DNA of 64,000 nucleotides from Sporosarcina sp. FSL K6-1522. GTDB taxonomy: Bacteria > Bacillota > Bacilli > Bacillales_A > Planococcaceae. This document shows, piece by piece, positions 1-9,144 of this stretch. The notes below the pieces were generated by a model, which saw nothing but the letters and a program-made list of their open reading frames with translations, had not been told where the DNA came from and searched no databases. The DNA is taken from positions 1,381,001 through 1,445,000 of the forward strand of contig NZ_CP152019.1 in the NCBI RefSeq assembly GCF_038622445.1, given 5' to 3'. The position numbers were made by a program, and so were the translations under genes. The first letter of the stretch is position 1; every line of letters starts with the position of its first letter.

Positions 1-13
1 AATAGTGGCAATT

Positions 14-77
14 CAGTCAATGATATAATGTCAATGACATAATGTCATTGACTGCTAATCTGTCATCCTGCTATAGT
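14..77 (+). promoter_or_regulatory. kyn operon promoter with palindromic operator
   Basis: The inverted repeat GTCAATGAC-N5-GTCATTGAC occupies about 30-38 and 44-52, and a further partial copy (CAGTCAATGA) lies at 14-23. A plausible sigma-A promoter overlaps it: -35 TTGACT at 48-53, an 18-nt spacer, and -10 TATAGT at 72-77. The right arm of the palindrome covers the -35, as expected for a repressor operator. The regulator is not in the window; a tryptophan- or kynurenine-responsive repressor is an inference. Confidence 0.6.
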
Positions 78-117
78 ATCAATATACAGAAAACTTAGAT
101 ATGAAGGAGTGGCAGTT

Positions 118-1401
118 GTGACAATGAATGAACAGCTAACAAAAGACTATGCAAAAAAGTTGGATCAACAAAATGACTTGAAAACTTATCGTGATGAATT
201 TTATATCCAACCGGACTCCATATATTTTGATGGGAACTCCCTTGGTTTGCTATCGAAACGAGCAGAATCTACGTTAATGCAGTTATTTGATTCCTGGAAA
301 CAGTATGGCATTGACGGTTGGACAAACGGTGAACACCCTTGGTTTTATCTGTCCGAAAAATTAGGTGCGGCGAATGCACCACTTGTAGGGGCACAGCCGG
401 AAGAGGTTGTTGTGACAGGTTCGACGACGGTAAACTTGCATCAACTCGTTTCTACTTTTTATCAACCAGAAGGAACGAAAACGAAAATATTGGCGGATGA
501 ATTAAATTTCCCATCGGATATTTATGCGCTAAAAAGCCAGTTGCAACTACATGGCTATGACCCGGCGGAGCATCTTGTGCAAGTGGAAAGTCAAGATGGG
601 CGAACACTTCAAGAAGAGGATATTATCGAAGCTATGACGGATGACATTGCACTGATTGTGTTGCCGAGCGTGTTATATCGCAGTGGACAATTATTGGATA
701 TGCAACGACTGACAGCTGCTGCACATCAACGTGGCATTGTAATTGGCTTTGATTTATGTCATTCAGTTGGTTCGATTCCTCATGCATTGAGCGACTGGGA
801 TGTGGATTTTGCTTTCTGGTGTACCTATAAGCATTTGAATGGTGGACCGGGTTCTGTAGGCGGTTTGTATGTCAACAGGAAGCATTTCGGGACAGCGCCT
901 GGACTTGCCGGTTGGTTTAGCTCGAACAAAGACAAACAATTTGATATGGAACATATACTAACACCTGCCGCTGATTCGGGTGCTTATCAAATGGGTACAC
1001 CACATGTTCTCAGCTTGGCACCACTTTTAGGATCACTATCTATTTTTAATGAAGTAGGCATTGAGGCAGTGCGGGCACAATCTTTAAAACTAACGAACTA
1101 CTTTATGATGCTAATCGACGCAGAGTTAGGCGATTATAGTTTTGTTGTGGCAAACCCAAGGGATGCAGCGACTAGAGGTGGACATATCTATTTAGAGCAT
1201 GCAGAAGCAGCACGTATTTGTAAGGCGTTAAAAGCAAATCATGTCATTCCGGATTTCCGTACACCAAATGGCATTCGTTTAGCGCCTGTTGCGCTCTACA
1301 ATACATTTGAAGAAGTGTGGGAAGTTGTGCAAATTCTGAAAACGATTATGGAAGAAGAGCAATACAAGAAGTTTGAGAATAAGCGTGATGTGGTTGCATA
1401 A
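118..1401 (+). CDS. kynU: kynureninase
   Basis: PLP-dependent hydrolase that cleaves L-kynurenine to anthranilate and L-alanine (3-hydroxykynurenine to 3-hydroxyanthranilate). The 427-residue length is normal for the family. The N-terminal stretch with YFDGNSLG and the PLP-lysine region [13 protein letters not shown] are characteristic. An in-frame GTG at 109 overlaps the Shine-Dalgarno AAGGAG (104-109), so the GTG at 118, eight bases downstream of it, is the better start; ATG 124 is an alternative. It is the first gene of an operon with kynA, an NSS transporter and kynB, which together carry tryptophan to anthranilate. Confidence 0.95.
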   Translation: MTMNEQLTKDYAKKLDQQNDLKTYRDEFYIQPDSIYFDGNSLGLLSKRAESTLMQLFDSWKQYGIDGWTNGEHPWFYLSEKLGAANAPLVGAQPEEVVVTGSTTVNLHQLVSTFYQPEGTKTKILADELNFPSDIYALKSQLQLHGYDPAEHLVQVESQDGRTLQEEDIIEAMTDDIALIVLPSVLYRSGQLLDMQRLTAAAHQRGIVIGFDLCHSVGSIPHALSDWDVDFAFWCTYKHLNGGPGSVGGLYVNRKHFGTAPGLAGWFSSNKDKQFDMEHILTPAADSGAYQMGTPHVLSLAPLLGSLSIFNEVGIEAVRAQSLKLTNYFMMLIDAELGDYSFVVANPRDAATRGGHIYLEHAEAARICKALKANHVIPDFRTPNGIRLAPVALYNTFEEVWEVVQILKTIMEEEQYKKFENKRDVVA

Positions 1402-1424
1402 AGTAATGTGCAACCTATAGCATG

Positions 1425-1440
1425 AAGAAAGCGCTTTCTT
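1425..1440. promoter_or_regulatory. cre-like palindrome (CcpA site candidate)
   Basis: A perfect 16-bp palindrome, AAGAAAGCGCTTTCTT, lies between kynU and kynA. Its core GAAAGCGCTTTC matches the catabolite-responsive element consensus apart from the outer T and A. CcpA bound here would act as a roadblock inside the operon. This is inferred from sequence only. Confidence 0.45.
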
Positions 1441-1466
1441 TAATTGATAAACTAGGAGGAATAATA

Positions 1467-2321
1467 ATGTCAAAATCAATCGCAGACCTTCATAAAAAAC
1501 TTGACGCAGAAAAGAATATCCACACGGATTTTAAAAACAATATGACATATGGTGAGTATTTGGATTTGGATTCAATTTTATCGAGCCAAAACCGACTGTC
1601 AGGTCATCACGATGAAATGCTCTTTATCATCATCCACCAAGTGAGCGAGCTATGGATGAAACTAACGTTGCATGAGATGACGGCGGCTATTCAAGCCATT
1701 GAAGCGGGAGAAATGCAGTCGGCGTTTAAAATGCTGGCGCGTGTGACGAAGATTCAATCGCAAATTATTCAAGCGTGGGATGTGTTATCGACGATGACAC
1801 CTGCTGAATACTTGGAGTTCCGTGATGATTTAGGAAGAGCATCTGGCTTCCAATCGTACCAATATCGACAAATTGAATTTGCATTAGGCTATAAAACCGC
1901 ACATATTCTTAAAATTTACGAGAAAGATTCGGCTGTACATGAGATACTAGAAAAGGCCTATCATGCACCGAGCATCTATGACGTTTCGATTAAGGCACTT
2001 GCGCGCGCAGGATTTGCCATTAATCCGGAATTATTGGCACGTGATTATTCACAAACCTATGGAGGCGATCCGACTGTCGCTGCCGCGTGGGAGGAAGTCT
2101 ATCGCAATGTCGATAAGCACTGGGAGCTGTACCAGTTGGCTGAAAAATTAGTGGACGTCGAGGATTGGCTACAACAATGGCGTTTCCGTCATATGAAAAC
2201 AGTAGAACGGATTATTGGCTTTAAAGTAGGCACTGGTGGTTCTTCTGGTGTTAATTATTTGAAGCAAGTATTGGATCATCGTTTCTTCCCCGAGCTTTGG
2301 GATTTGCGCACAAAGCTGTAA
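1467..2321 (+). CDS. kynA: tryptophan 2,3-dioxygenase
   Basis: Haem enzyme that opens the indole ring of L-tryptophan to give N-formylkynurenine, the first step of the kynurenine pathway. The 284-residue protein has the expected helical family signatures: [20 protein letters not shown] near the N-terminus and [13 protein letters not shown] near the C-terminus. An in-frame ATG at 1422 would add 15 residues, but AGGAGG at 1454-1459 points to the ATG at 1467. It lies 65 bp after kynU; a cre-like palindrome sits in the gap. Confidence 0.95.
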   Translation: MSKSIADLHKKLDAEKNIHTDFKNNMTYGEYLDLDSILSSQNRLSGHHDEMLFIIIHQVSELWMKLTLHEMTAAIQAIEAGEMQSAFKMLARVTKIQSQIIQAWDVLSTMTPAEYLEFRDDLGRASGFQSYQYRQIEFALGYKTAHILKIYEKDSAVHEILEKAYHAPSIYDVSIKALARAGFAINPELLARDYSQTYGGDPTVAAAWEEVYRNVDKHWELYQLAEKLVDVEDWLQQWRFRHMKTVERIIGFKVGTGGSSGVNYLKQVLDHRFFPELWDLRTKL

Positions 2322-2362
2322 GCGAACAAAGACGTGCGGTAACTGGACACCGCATGTGAAAT

Positions 2363-2397
2363 GGTATCGCCAGATTTCGGGGTGGTCTGGCGGTATC
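2363..2397 (+). other. intercistronic hairpin
   Basis: A 12-bp stem with two G-U pairs (2363-2374 with 2386-2397) lies between kynA and the transporter gene. No T-run follows, so it is more likely an mRNA-processing or stability element than a terminator. Confidence 0.45.
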
Positions 2398-2429
2398 TTA
2401 GTACATACGAATGAAGTGGGGGAAGTAAC

Positions 2430-3776
2430 ATGAATGAAGGAAAAGATCAGTGGTCATCGAAATTAGGGTTTATCCTATCTTCGGCAGGGGCGGCCATTGG
2501 ACTAGGAGCGATATGGAAATTTCCATATGTAACAGGAATGAGTGGCGGAGGCGCATTTTTCCTTATCTTTGTTGCCTTTACACTATTAATCGGGCTTCCG
2601 ATGTTGATTGCCGAATTCGTGATTGGAAGAGGTGCCGGTAAAGAAGCAATCAGTGCGTACAAAAAGCTTGCGCCGGATAGTTTGTGGGTTTGGATCGGTA
2701 GATTAGGTGTTTTAGGTTGTTTCTTGCTGTTATCTTTTTATAGTGTTGTAGGTGGATGGGTCCTTATTTATAGTGCATTATCGATTCCAGGGAAAGTGAT
2801 TAGTGAGGGGGCAAATTATCCGGAATTATTCGGTGCTATCACAGGTTCTCCATGGATTACAATCACGGGATTGCTAATATTTACATTAGCGAATGTCCTT
2901 GTTATTTCCTCTGGGGTTCAAAATGGTATTGAGAAGGCGAATAAATATATGATGCCTTTGTTATTTATTTTCTTTATCATTTTAGTCGTACGCTCATTGA
3001 CGCTGGAAGGCGCAATGGAAGGCGTGAAGTTTTTCCTAGCACCCGACTTTTCGAATATTACAGGGGAATCCATCTTGTATGCATTAGGTCAGTCGTTCTT
3101 CTCGCTGGCAGTTGGATTCTCTTGTATGGTGACGTACAGTTCTTACTTGAAGAAAGATGTCAGCCTGACTTCTTCGGCAAGTACGGTTGTGGGGCTAAAC
3201 ATCTTCGTTTCGTTACTAGCAGGCCTTGCAATCTTCCCGGTGGTTTTTGCATTCGGCTTTGAGCCAGCAGAAGGACCAGGCTTGTTGTTTATGGTGTTAC
3301 CTTCCGTCTTTTCACAGTTGCCATTAGGTGGGCTGTTCTTATGTATGTTCTTATTGCTCTTCCTATTTGCAACGCTAACATCGTCGTTTAGTTTATATGA
3401 AATTATTGTTGCAGCGCTGACGGCGAATGGGAAAAGATCACGGAAATCAGCTACTTGGTTAACGGGATTAGTGATTTTCATCGCAGCGATTCCGGCGGCA
3501 TTGTCTTCAAGTAGTCTTTCAAGAATCACGCTATTTGATAGAAACATATTCGATGCGACGGACTTTCTTGTGAGTAATATCATGTTACCAACTGGAAGCT
3601 TCTTAATTGCCATCTTTATTATTCATCAAATGGATCGTGTACTTGTGAAAGAAGAATTTAATCTAAGCAGCAACGTATCGCCTGTATTATTTTCAGTATG
3701 GACAATTTTGATGAAATGGGTTGTGCCGATTACCATTGGTGTGGTGTTCTTGAATACGCTCGGCATTATTGGATAA
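2430..3776 (+). CDS. sodium-dependent transporter, NSS/SNF family (tryptophan uptake candidate)
   Basis: A 448-residue integral membrane protein with about 11-12 hydrophobic segments. The N-terminal signature SSAGAAIGLGAIWKFPY is that of bacterial neurotransmitter:sodium symporters (LeuT, TnaT, MhsT). These transporters couple Na+ to amino-acid import. Its place between kynA and kynB makes tryptophan or kynurenine the likely substrate; that is inference from context. The start ATG has GGGGGAAG upstream. The downstream kynB Shine-Dalgarno overlaps this stop codon, so the two genes are probably translationally coupled. Confidence 0.85.
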   Translation: MNEGKDQWSSKLGFILSSAGAAIGLGAIWKFPYVTGMSGGGAFFLIFVAFTLLIGLPMLIAEFVIGRGAGKEAISAYKKLAPDSLWVWIGRLGVLGCFLLLSFYSVVGGWVLIYSALSIPGKVISEGANYPELFGAITGSPWITITGLLIFTLANVLVISSGVQNGIEKANKYMMPLLFIFFIILVVRSLTLEGAMEGVKFFLAPDFSNITGESILYALGQSFFSLAVGFSCMVTYSSYLKKDVSLTSSASTVVGLNIFVSLLAGLAIFPVVFAFGFEPAEGPGLLFMVLPSVFSQLPLGGLFLCMFLLLFLFATLTSSFSLYEIIVAALTANGKRSRKSATWLTGLVIFIAAIPAALSSSSLSRITLFDRNIFDATDFLVSNIMLPTGSFLIAIFIIHQMDRVLVKEEFNLSSNVSPVLFSVWTILMKWVVPITIGVVFLNTLGIIG

Positions 3777-3789
3777 GGTGGTGAATTCG

Positions 3790-4422
3790 ATGCCGGAACG
3801 CAAATGGATTGATATTTCACAGCCGTTAACGAATGCGATTGGGACTTGGCCAGGAGATACGCCGTTTACGTATCAGCTTGCGTATTCGAAAGAGCAGACG
3901 GGTTCTGTCAATATTGGACGTTTCACGACGAGCTTGCATACAGGTACGCATGTCGATGCGCCTTTCCATTTTGACGATGAAGGGCAGAAGGTGCATGAGC
4001 TGGACATTAATCTTTATGTTGGACCTGCGCGTATCATTGATGTAACAGGACATGCAAGTATTGGCAGACAGGAGCTGGAGTCATTTCAGCTAGATGGCGT
4101 TAAGCGACTACTCTTGCGAACGGTTGCTAGTATAAATCCAACGATTTTTCCAGCGAGTATCACATGTTTACGCGAAGATATCGGACCTTTTTTACAAGAG
4201 AAAGGAATTCGTTTACTTGGCGTGGACGTTCCTTCTGTCGATGCGTTAGATAGTAAAAGTATGGAGGCCCATCATTCATTGCATGCAAATGGCGTGAACA
4301 TTTTAGAGAACGTTATGCTTGGGCATGTTGAGCCCGGCGATTATGAATTAATTGCACTACCGCTTCCTATCGAAGGAGCGGATGGTAGCCCAGTACGTGC
4401 TGTCATTCGGCAACTGGATTAA
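3790..4422 (+). CDS. kynB: arylformamidase (kynurenine formamidase)
   Basis: Metal-dependent cyclase-family hydrolase that converts N-formylkynurenine to kynurenine and formate. The 210-residue protein shows the metal motif HTGTHVDAP (H-x-G-T-H-x-D) and the start typical of KynB (WIDISQPL, WPGDTPF). An upstream TTG at 3769 is in frame, but GGTGGTG at 3777-3783 favours ATG 3790. It is the last gene of the operon and completes the three-step route from tryptophan to anthranilate. A strong terminator follows. Confidence 0.93.
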   Translation: MPERKWIDISQPLTNAIGTWPGDTPFTYQLAYSKEQTGSVNIGRFTTSLHTGTHVDAPFHFDDEGQKVHELDINLYVGPARIIDVTGHASIGRQELESFQLDGVKRLLLRTVASINPTIFPASITCLREDIGPFLQEKGIRLLGVDVPSVDALDSKSMEAHHSLHANGVNILENVMLGHVEPGDYELIALPLPIEGADGSPVRAVIRQLD

Positions 4423-4430
4423 CTATATAT

Positions 4431-4479
4431 GCTATGTCCTGACACGATAGTGGAATGTGTCGGGGCATAGCGTTTTTTA
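4431..4479 (+). terminator. rho-independent terminator of the kyn operon
   Basis: A 15-bp stem (4431-4445 with 4457-4471, two G-U pairs) is followed by TTTTTT at 4473-4478. Confidence 0.9.
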
Positions 4480-4483
4480 TTCC

Positions 4484-4530
4484 ATAGGAAACTATAAAAT
4501 CCTTGTATTGTGGATAAGTACATGGAGATT
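4484..4530. repeat. dispersed intergenic repeat, short copy
   Basis: This segment (ATAGGAAACTATAAAAT ... AAGTACATGGAGATT) is matched closely by 25634-25685, where it forms the left end of a longer foldback element. The rest of 4531-4690 holds a possible -10 (TATAAT near 4660) for the next gene and nothing else I recognise. Confidence 0.6.
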
Positions 4531-4697
4531 TTTCTTTAGTCATTTAGTATGGAGAACTGTTGTGGCGGCCATAAATAAATGAATCAAGAAGCACTGTTGT
4601 TATTCTATAAATCTCAAGTGACGGAGATTATTTCCATGTTCAAATCGACCTATACTCTCTATAATGAACGTATATCCAAGAAGGAGTTGGGGAAGAT

Positions 4698-6410
4698 TTG
4701 CAGGCTGCAAAGAAGATTGTTGTTCTGGCCCTCTTAGTCATTGGAATCGCAACAAGTATTGGATGGTACATCTTCAGTGCGGATAAAGGAATCACCGTTT
4801 CGTTTTCTGAGCTAGAACAAAAGATTCAAGCTGAAAACGGTCAACTGGTTTCCTTAAAAGAAACCGCCGATGGAACTGTCTATGTAAAAATGCAAGACGA
4901 GCTTTACGTGACACAAGTTCGGCCACAAAGCCAGCTTGTTGAACAATTAGTTGAAAAATATCCGATTACCTATACCTATTCTGATCAAAGTCAATTGGGC
5001 AGTGTAGTGTTGGGTGGTTTATTCATAGCGTTACTGATTACATTGTTCGTGCTCCATAAAAAAGGGAAGATTGGCGCCGGGGCTTCTGCTATGAAAAATA
5101 GTGCGGCGAAGGCAACGCCGCTACCAGATATTACATTGCAGGATATTGGTGGATTGCCAGCGGAAATGAAAGAAGAGATTCATCAAACGTTGTCCATTAT
5201 TAACGAACCGAAACGTTCACGGGAGATGGGGATTCATCCGCCTAAAGGCATTTTGTTATATGGACCGCCTGGAACAGGAAAGACGCTGCTGGCACAAGCC
5301 ATTGCACGTGAAATTGGGGCAACATTCTATTCCGCAAGCGGTGCGGCTTTTACAGAGTTATTTGTTGGGGTTGGTGCGTCCCGTGTGCGTACCTTGTTCC
5401 AAAATGCAAGAAAGCAGAAGCCGGCAGTCATCTTTATTGATGAAGTAGATGCACTCGCGGGTAAACGGAAAACACATGGTGGGGAAGAAACGGAAAAAAC
5501 GTTAACAGAGCTACTCGTTCAGTTGGATGGCGGCAACGATAACGAAGGTGTGTTATTCATCGCAGCGACAAATCGAAAGGACATGCTAGATGAGGCATTT
5601 CTTCGTCCAGGCCGAATCGATTTTTCGTTCCAAGTACCTTTACCGGATACAATCGGAAGAAGAGAAATTATTGATATTCATACGAAGGGCAGGCTGTTAG
5701 CCGATGATGTTGTTGCTTCGTTGAGCATGTTAGCGGAAAGTACATCAGGTTTTTCGGGTGCTGAGTTGGGCGTTCTTTTTGAAACAGCGAGTAGAAGAGC
5801 GGTTCGTGATGGGCGTCGACAAATCGATAAAGGAGATCTCGATTTTGCCATTGACCGGACGATTCTTGGAAGCACGTCCCGTACATTGAATGATCCAGAA
5901 ACGAAGCGTAGAGTGGCGATTCACGAGTCAGGCCATGCCTTGCTTGCCGCTGTGACAAAGCCAGGTTCTGTACGCAAAGCAACGATTATTCCACGTGGAC
6001 AAGCACTTGGGTATGTGGCGCCTATTCAGAAGGAGCTGCATTTGCAAACGGCTAGTGAACTGCTGGATCAGGTGAGCATGATCCTTGCGGGGGGCGTGGC
6101 GGAACGCTTGTATCTTGGCGAGCATAGTATCGGCGTCGGCGGCGATGTACAGCAGGCGAAGGAAATTATTGAACGCATGGTCGATACGGGTCTACTGCGA
6201 GATGGCTTTACCCTTACTTTTTCAAAAGAGGAGAAAGAAGCGAAGATGCAAATGCTCTTTGAGGAGGCACTAAACAAAACAGAGCGCCTGATTCAAGCAC
6301 ATTCATTTGCATTTGAGCGGCTTGTCGAAGCGCTTATGCAGCAAGAAACACTAGATGGCCTAGCCATTCAGCAGATTGTGAATGATTGTTCGGTTCTGCA
6401 AAAAGCATAG
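4698..6410 (+). CDS. short FtsH-like membrane AAA+ zinc metalloprotease
   Basis: A membrane-anchored ATP-dependent protease of 570 residues; housekeeping FtsH is about 640-680. Order: TM helix at about 7-27, a short extracytoplasmic domain, a second TM at about 105-122, then the AAA+ module with Walker A GPPGTGKT (189-196), Walker B VIFIDEVDAL and an RPGR arginine-finger region. The M41 peptidase follows, with HESGH (409-413) and a probable third zinc ligand, D483. It starts at TTG 4698, with AAGGAG further upstream. It is a single gene with its own terminator, not in the tilS-hpt-ftsH context, so it is a paralogue with unknown substrates. Confidence 0.85.
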   Translation: MQAAKKIVVLALLVIGIATSIGWYIFSADKGITVSFSELEQKIQAENGQLVSLKETADGTVYVKMQDELYVTQVRPQSQLVEQLVEKYPITYTYSDQSQLGSVVLGGLFIALLITLFVLHKKGKIGAGASAMKNSAAKATPLPDITLQDIGGLPAEMKEEIHQTLSIINEPKRSREMGIHPPKGILLYGPPGTGKTLLAQAIAREIGATFYSASGAAFTELFVGVGASRVRTLFQNARKQKPAVIFIDEVDALAGKRKTHGGEETEKTLTELLVQLDGGNDNEGVLFIAATNRKDMLDEAFLRPGRIDFSFQVPLPDTIGRREIIDIHTKGRLLADDVVASLSMLAESTSGFSGAELGVLFETASRRAVRDGRRQIDKGDLDFAIDRTILGSTSRTLNDPETKRRVAIHESGHALLAAVTKPGSVRKATIIPRGQALGYVAPIQKELHLQTASELLDQVSMILAGGVAERLYLGEHSIGVGGDVQQAKEIIERMVDTGLLRDGFTLTFSKEEKEAKMQMLFEEALNKTERLIQAHSFAFERLVEALMQQETLDGLAIQQIVNDCSVLQKA

Positions 6411-6421
6411 GTCTATGAGAG

Positions 6422-6478
6422 AATACCCATTAATGTAACGACTTCACATCGTTAGGTTAATGGGTATTTGTTTTTTAT
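6422..6478 (+). terminator. terminator after the FtsH-like gene
   Basis: A stem of about 20 bp (6422-6441 with 6449-6468) ends in a T-rich run to 6478. The following 200 bp to the next gene are AT-rich with no further recognisable element. Confidence 0.9.
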
Positions 6479-6677
6479 TGGTATCAAAACCTGTTATTAG
6501 GTGTATAGATTTGGATATGAAGTGTATAGTTCGGCATGATATGATTATTGACGCGTACTAAAAGGTTGTTAAATATAGGTCTAATAATCTATTCGTTACT
6601 TTTATTAGTCCTTTCGATTTTATACTCATCTGAAAATAGAGCAATGTCATTAGTGGAGCTATATTGGAGGAGTTATT

Positions 6678-7880
6678 TTGAAAAGTATATTACGCACAGC
6701 ATTTATGACAAATCAGTATAACGAAGAGCGGTTTCGTAGGGTACGTGTTATAGAGAATATCAATCGATTACATCTTGCTACTAAAATGTATATCTTCATT
6801 ATTTCATGGTTTATGATTGTGAATTTGTTGTTTCGGCCATACGAGGTAGAGACGATGTTTTTATACATCATTGTATATGGGCTTTTTATTATCGTGAATC
6901 TGATTTTTTTAATCGCTTTTCGACCGGAGAAGTTTAGGCGATCGAGTAGGTCGAATGTGGTAGGGTATTATGAAAAGGTTGTCCTAAGTTATATTCTGAT
7001 TAGTATGGTGTTAGGCAGTATGATTTCCATTATCGATATGATTCAATATGAGCATGTAATGGTTTTCATGATGAACATGATTATTTGTTCAGGTTTTTTC
7101 CTGACGACGAGTCGCCAAATGATCGTCCCGATTTTCGTATCGACGGCGATTATTATCATTGGATTATTCGTCATAGATGCGTATGAAGATATGTTATATA
7201 AGTTGAGTTTTTACAACATTGCTTTGTTTGTGCCAATCGCCATCTTTGCGTCAAAAGTGCTCTATAATGCGTATTGTGAATCATATGCAACAAATCTTCG
7301 CTTGAAGCAAGAAAAAGAAAAGAACCAATTGTTGAATCAGCATTTGAAGGAAGCGAATCGCCAGTTGGAAATACAAGCCTCTCTCGATGAGTTAACGAAA
7401 ATTGCGAATCGAAGAGGGTTCTATTATCATCTCAATGAGCTACATCAAACCTATGAAGGACAGCCGTTCGACATGAGTACGATTATGATGGATGTGGATC
7501 ATTTTAAGCGTTTTAATGATTATTATGGTCATAGTCCTGGAGACGATGCACTTGTTAAGATTGCGAAGGAGCTTCGAAAGGTGGCGGAGGATACGGATGG
7601 TTTTGTTGCTCGTTGGGGTGGGGAAGAGTTTATTTACGTCGCACATGGGAAAAGTACCGAGCAGATGGTGGCTATTTGTCAACGGGTACAAGTGGCAATT
7701 CGAGCGTTGAAAATACCACACGCACATTCTGAGGTTTCAGATTATGTGACGCTTAGTCTAGGGGCGACTATAGCTAAAGTTGCTGATCAAGAAGACATTC
7801 AAACCTGTATTATGAGTGCAGATAAAATATTATATGAAGTGAAAATAGAGGGACGCAATGACTTTAAATATGACGTTTAA
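6678..7880 (+). CDS. membrane diguanylate cyclase (GGDEF)
   Basis: A 400-residue protein with about six TM helices (roughly 30-220), a short coiled-coil-like linker (about 220-240) and a C-terminal GGDEF domain. The active-site signature is GGEEF at 314-318, which is catalytically competent in this family, so it should make c-di-GMP from two GTP. The RxxD inhibitory site normally found five residues before the signature is absent, so product inhibition is probably weak. It starts at TTG 6678 behind GGAGGAG. The N-terminal sensor domain is unassigned. Confidence 0.9.
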   Translation: MKSILRTAFMTNQYNEERFRRVRVIENINRLHLATKMYIFIISWFMIVNLLFRPYEVETMFLYIIVYGLFIIVNLIFLIAFRPEKFRRSSRSNVVGYYEKVVLSYILISMVLGSMISIIDMIQYEHVMVFMMNMIICSGFFLTTSRQMIVPIFVSTAIIIIGLFVIDAYEDMLYKLSFYNIALFVPIAIFASKVLYNAYCESYATNLRLKQEKEKNQLLNQHLKEANRQLEIQASLDELTKIANRRGFYYHLNELHQTYEGQPFDMSTIMMDVDHFKRFNDYYGHSPGDDALVKIAKELRKVAEDTDGFVARWGGEEFIYVAHGKSTEQMVAICQRVQVAIRALKIPHAHSEVSDYVTLSLGATIAKVADQEDIQTCIMSADKILYEVKIEGRNDFKYDV

Positions 7881-7887
7881 GAAGGTG

Positions 7888-7932
7888 TAGAGGGGATTCA
7901 AACCAAAAGATAACTGGTTTGAATCCCCTCTA
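7888..7932 (+). terminator. terminator after the diguanylate cyclase gene
   Basis: A perfect 18-bp inverted repeat (7888-7905 with 7915-7932) with a 9-nt loop. Only a T/A-rich tail follows, so it is strong as a hairpin but atypical as an intrinsic terminator. Confidence 0.75.
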
Positions 7933-8052
7933 TATATTTACAGCCGCAGGTGCTGGCTTCTGAATCTGCCGAGCTAAATAAATATTTGGGGTATTTTTCT
8001 CAATTAAATCATCCTTTTACCTCCTTTTCTCAAATAAAATGATGTTATCAGA

Positions 8053-8991
8053 GTGTGTATACATTTACAACAATTTACTTTTGATGAGAAACTTCATAAA
8101 GTTGAGTTAGCAGGAAAACAAACGCGATGGGGGTGTAGAATTAGTGTGGTAACAGCATTAGTCTGGGAGAAACCGGCTGATTATAAGATGGGACCGATAG
8201 ATCAAGACGGTTTATGGAAAAAGATCATTGGGGAGTTGTTTGAAGAATTTTTGTTGTTTTTTTCACCAGAATTGCATGCGCAAGTCGATTTTTCAATTGG
8301 GGCAGATTTTTTACAGCAGGAGCTTTTTCAGGAAATCATCGAGGACAAATCGGGACGGCGTTCAACCGATCAATTAGTAAAAGTCTATCTCAAAGGCGGC
8401 GAAGAAAAATGGATTTTGGTGCATGTGGAAGTTCAAAGTAACAATGAGGAAGACTTCGCGGAGCGTATGTTTCAATATTTTTATCGCATTTATGATCAGT
8501 ACAATAAAAAGATTGTCGCGTTAGCGGTGATGACATCGCCACATCGCAGTCGGTATCCAACAGAATTTTGCTACAGTTATTTTGGCTCGAAGCTGCATTA
8601 CGCGTATACTAATTGTAAGCTAACAGACTATGATTACGCAGAATTAGAGCAGTCAGATAAGTTATTTAGCAAAATCGTCCTTGCCGCCAAGTATATGCAC
8701 GACACGAAGAAAGACACGGACAAACGTTATGCGTTTAAGATGAAGCTCATGCGGGAAATTATTAAAAGTAAACAATATTCGGGGACAGAAATTCAAGCAG
8801 TTTTCTATTTTTTTGATTATTTATTACGACTACCGGAAAACTTATCTCGAAAGTTAAATGACACACTCATTCCGATTATCCAAAAGGAGGTCAATGACAT
8901 GGTGCAATTTGATAGTGGGGAGTGGTCTCCAACGATGGAAGCCGTTTTCGCAAAGATACGAGAGGATGGGGAAAGAAGAGGGATAGAATAA
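8053..8991 (+). CDS. Rpn-family PD-(D/E)XK nuclease / putative transposase, C-terminal tail cut by a stop
   Basis: The family (recombination-promoting nucleases such as E. coli RpnA) are DNA endonucleases that can be toxic. The nuclease core is visible: an Asp in STDQLVKV followed by HVEVQS, the D...ExQ form of the motif. The first 40 or so residues from GTG 8053 are not well conserved with the second copy at 15243 and the true start is uncertain. The frame stops at TAA 8989-8991 after ERRGIE. The same frame continues intact to TAA 9142-9144, giving the Gln-rich GI/LEQG tail and the helix ending ELRARLQ typical of the family. An internal in-frame ATG at 8899 has a near-perfect ribosome binding site. 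Confidence 0.75.
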   Translation: MCIHLQQFTFDEKLHKVELAGKQTRWGCRISVVTALVWEKPADYKMGPIDQDGLWKKIIGELFEEFLLFFSPELHAQVDFSIGADFLQQELFQEIIEDKSGRRSTDQLVKVYLKGGEEKWILVHVEVQSNNEEDFAERMFQYFYRIYDQYNKKIVALAVMTSPHRSRYPTEFCYSYFGSKLHYAYTNCKLTDYDYAELEQSDKLFSKIVLAAKYMHDTKKDTDKRYAFKMKLMREIIKSKQYSGTEIQAVFYFFDYLLRLPENLSRKLNDTLIPIIQKEVNDMVQFDSGEWSPTMEAVFAKIREDGERRGIE

Positions 8992-9144
8992 GGGATACAG
9001 CAAGGATTGGAGCAGGGATTAGAACAAGGCGTAGCACAAGTCGTGCTGGAAATGTTGCGGGAAGGCGCTTCAATAGACTTTATCACTAGGGTAACTCATT
9101 TGAATCCAGAAAAAATTGAGGAACTGAGGGCCAGGCTTCAATAA
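8883..9144 (+). other. internal translation start and C-terminal short form of the Rpn gene
   Basis: AAAGGAGGT at 8883-8891 precedes, by 7 bases, the in-frame ATG at 8899 (codon 283 counted from 8053). An independently started product would be 30 residues to the TAA at 8989, or about 81 residues if that stop were read through to 9142. In E. coli Rpn genes, internal starts make short C-terminal forms that inhibit the full-length nuclease, so the arrangement here is suggestive. That a short form is made here is inference. Confidence 0.5.

Noticed and set aside
3143..3613. 156-residue minus-strand frame inside the NSS transporter gene
   Set aside because: Shadow of a strongly supported gene on the plus strand; no start signals.
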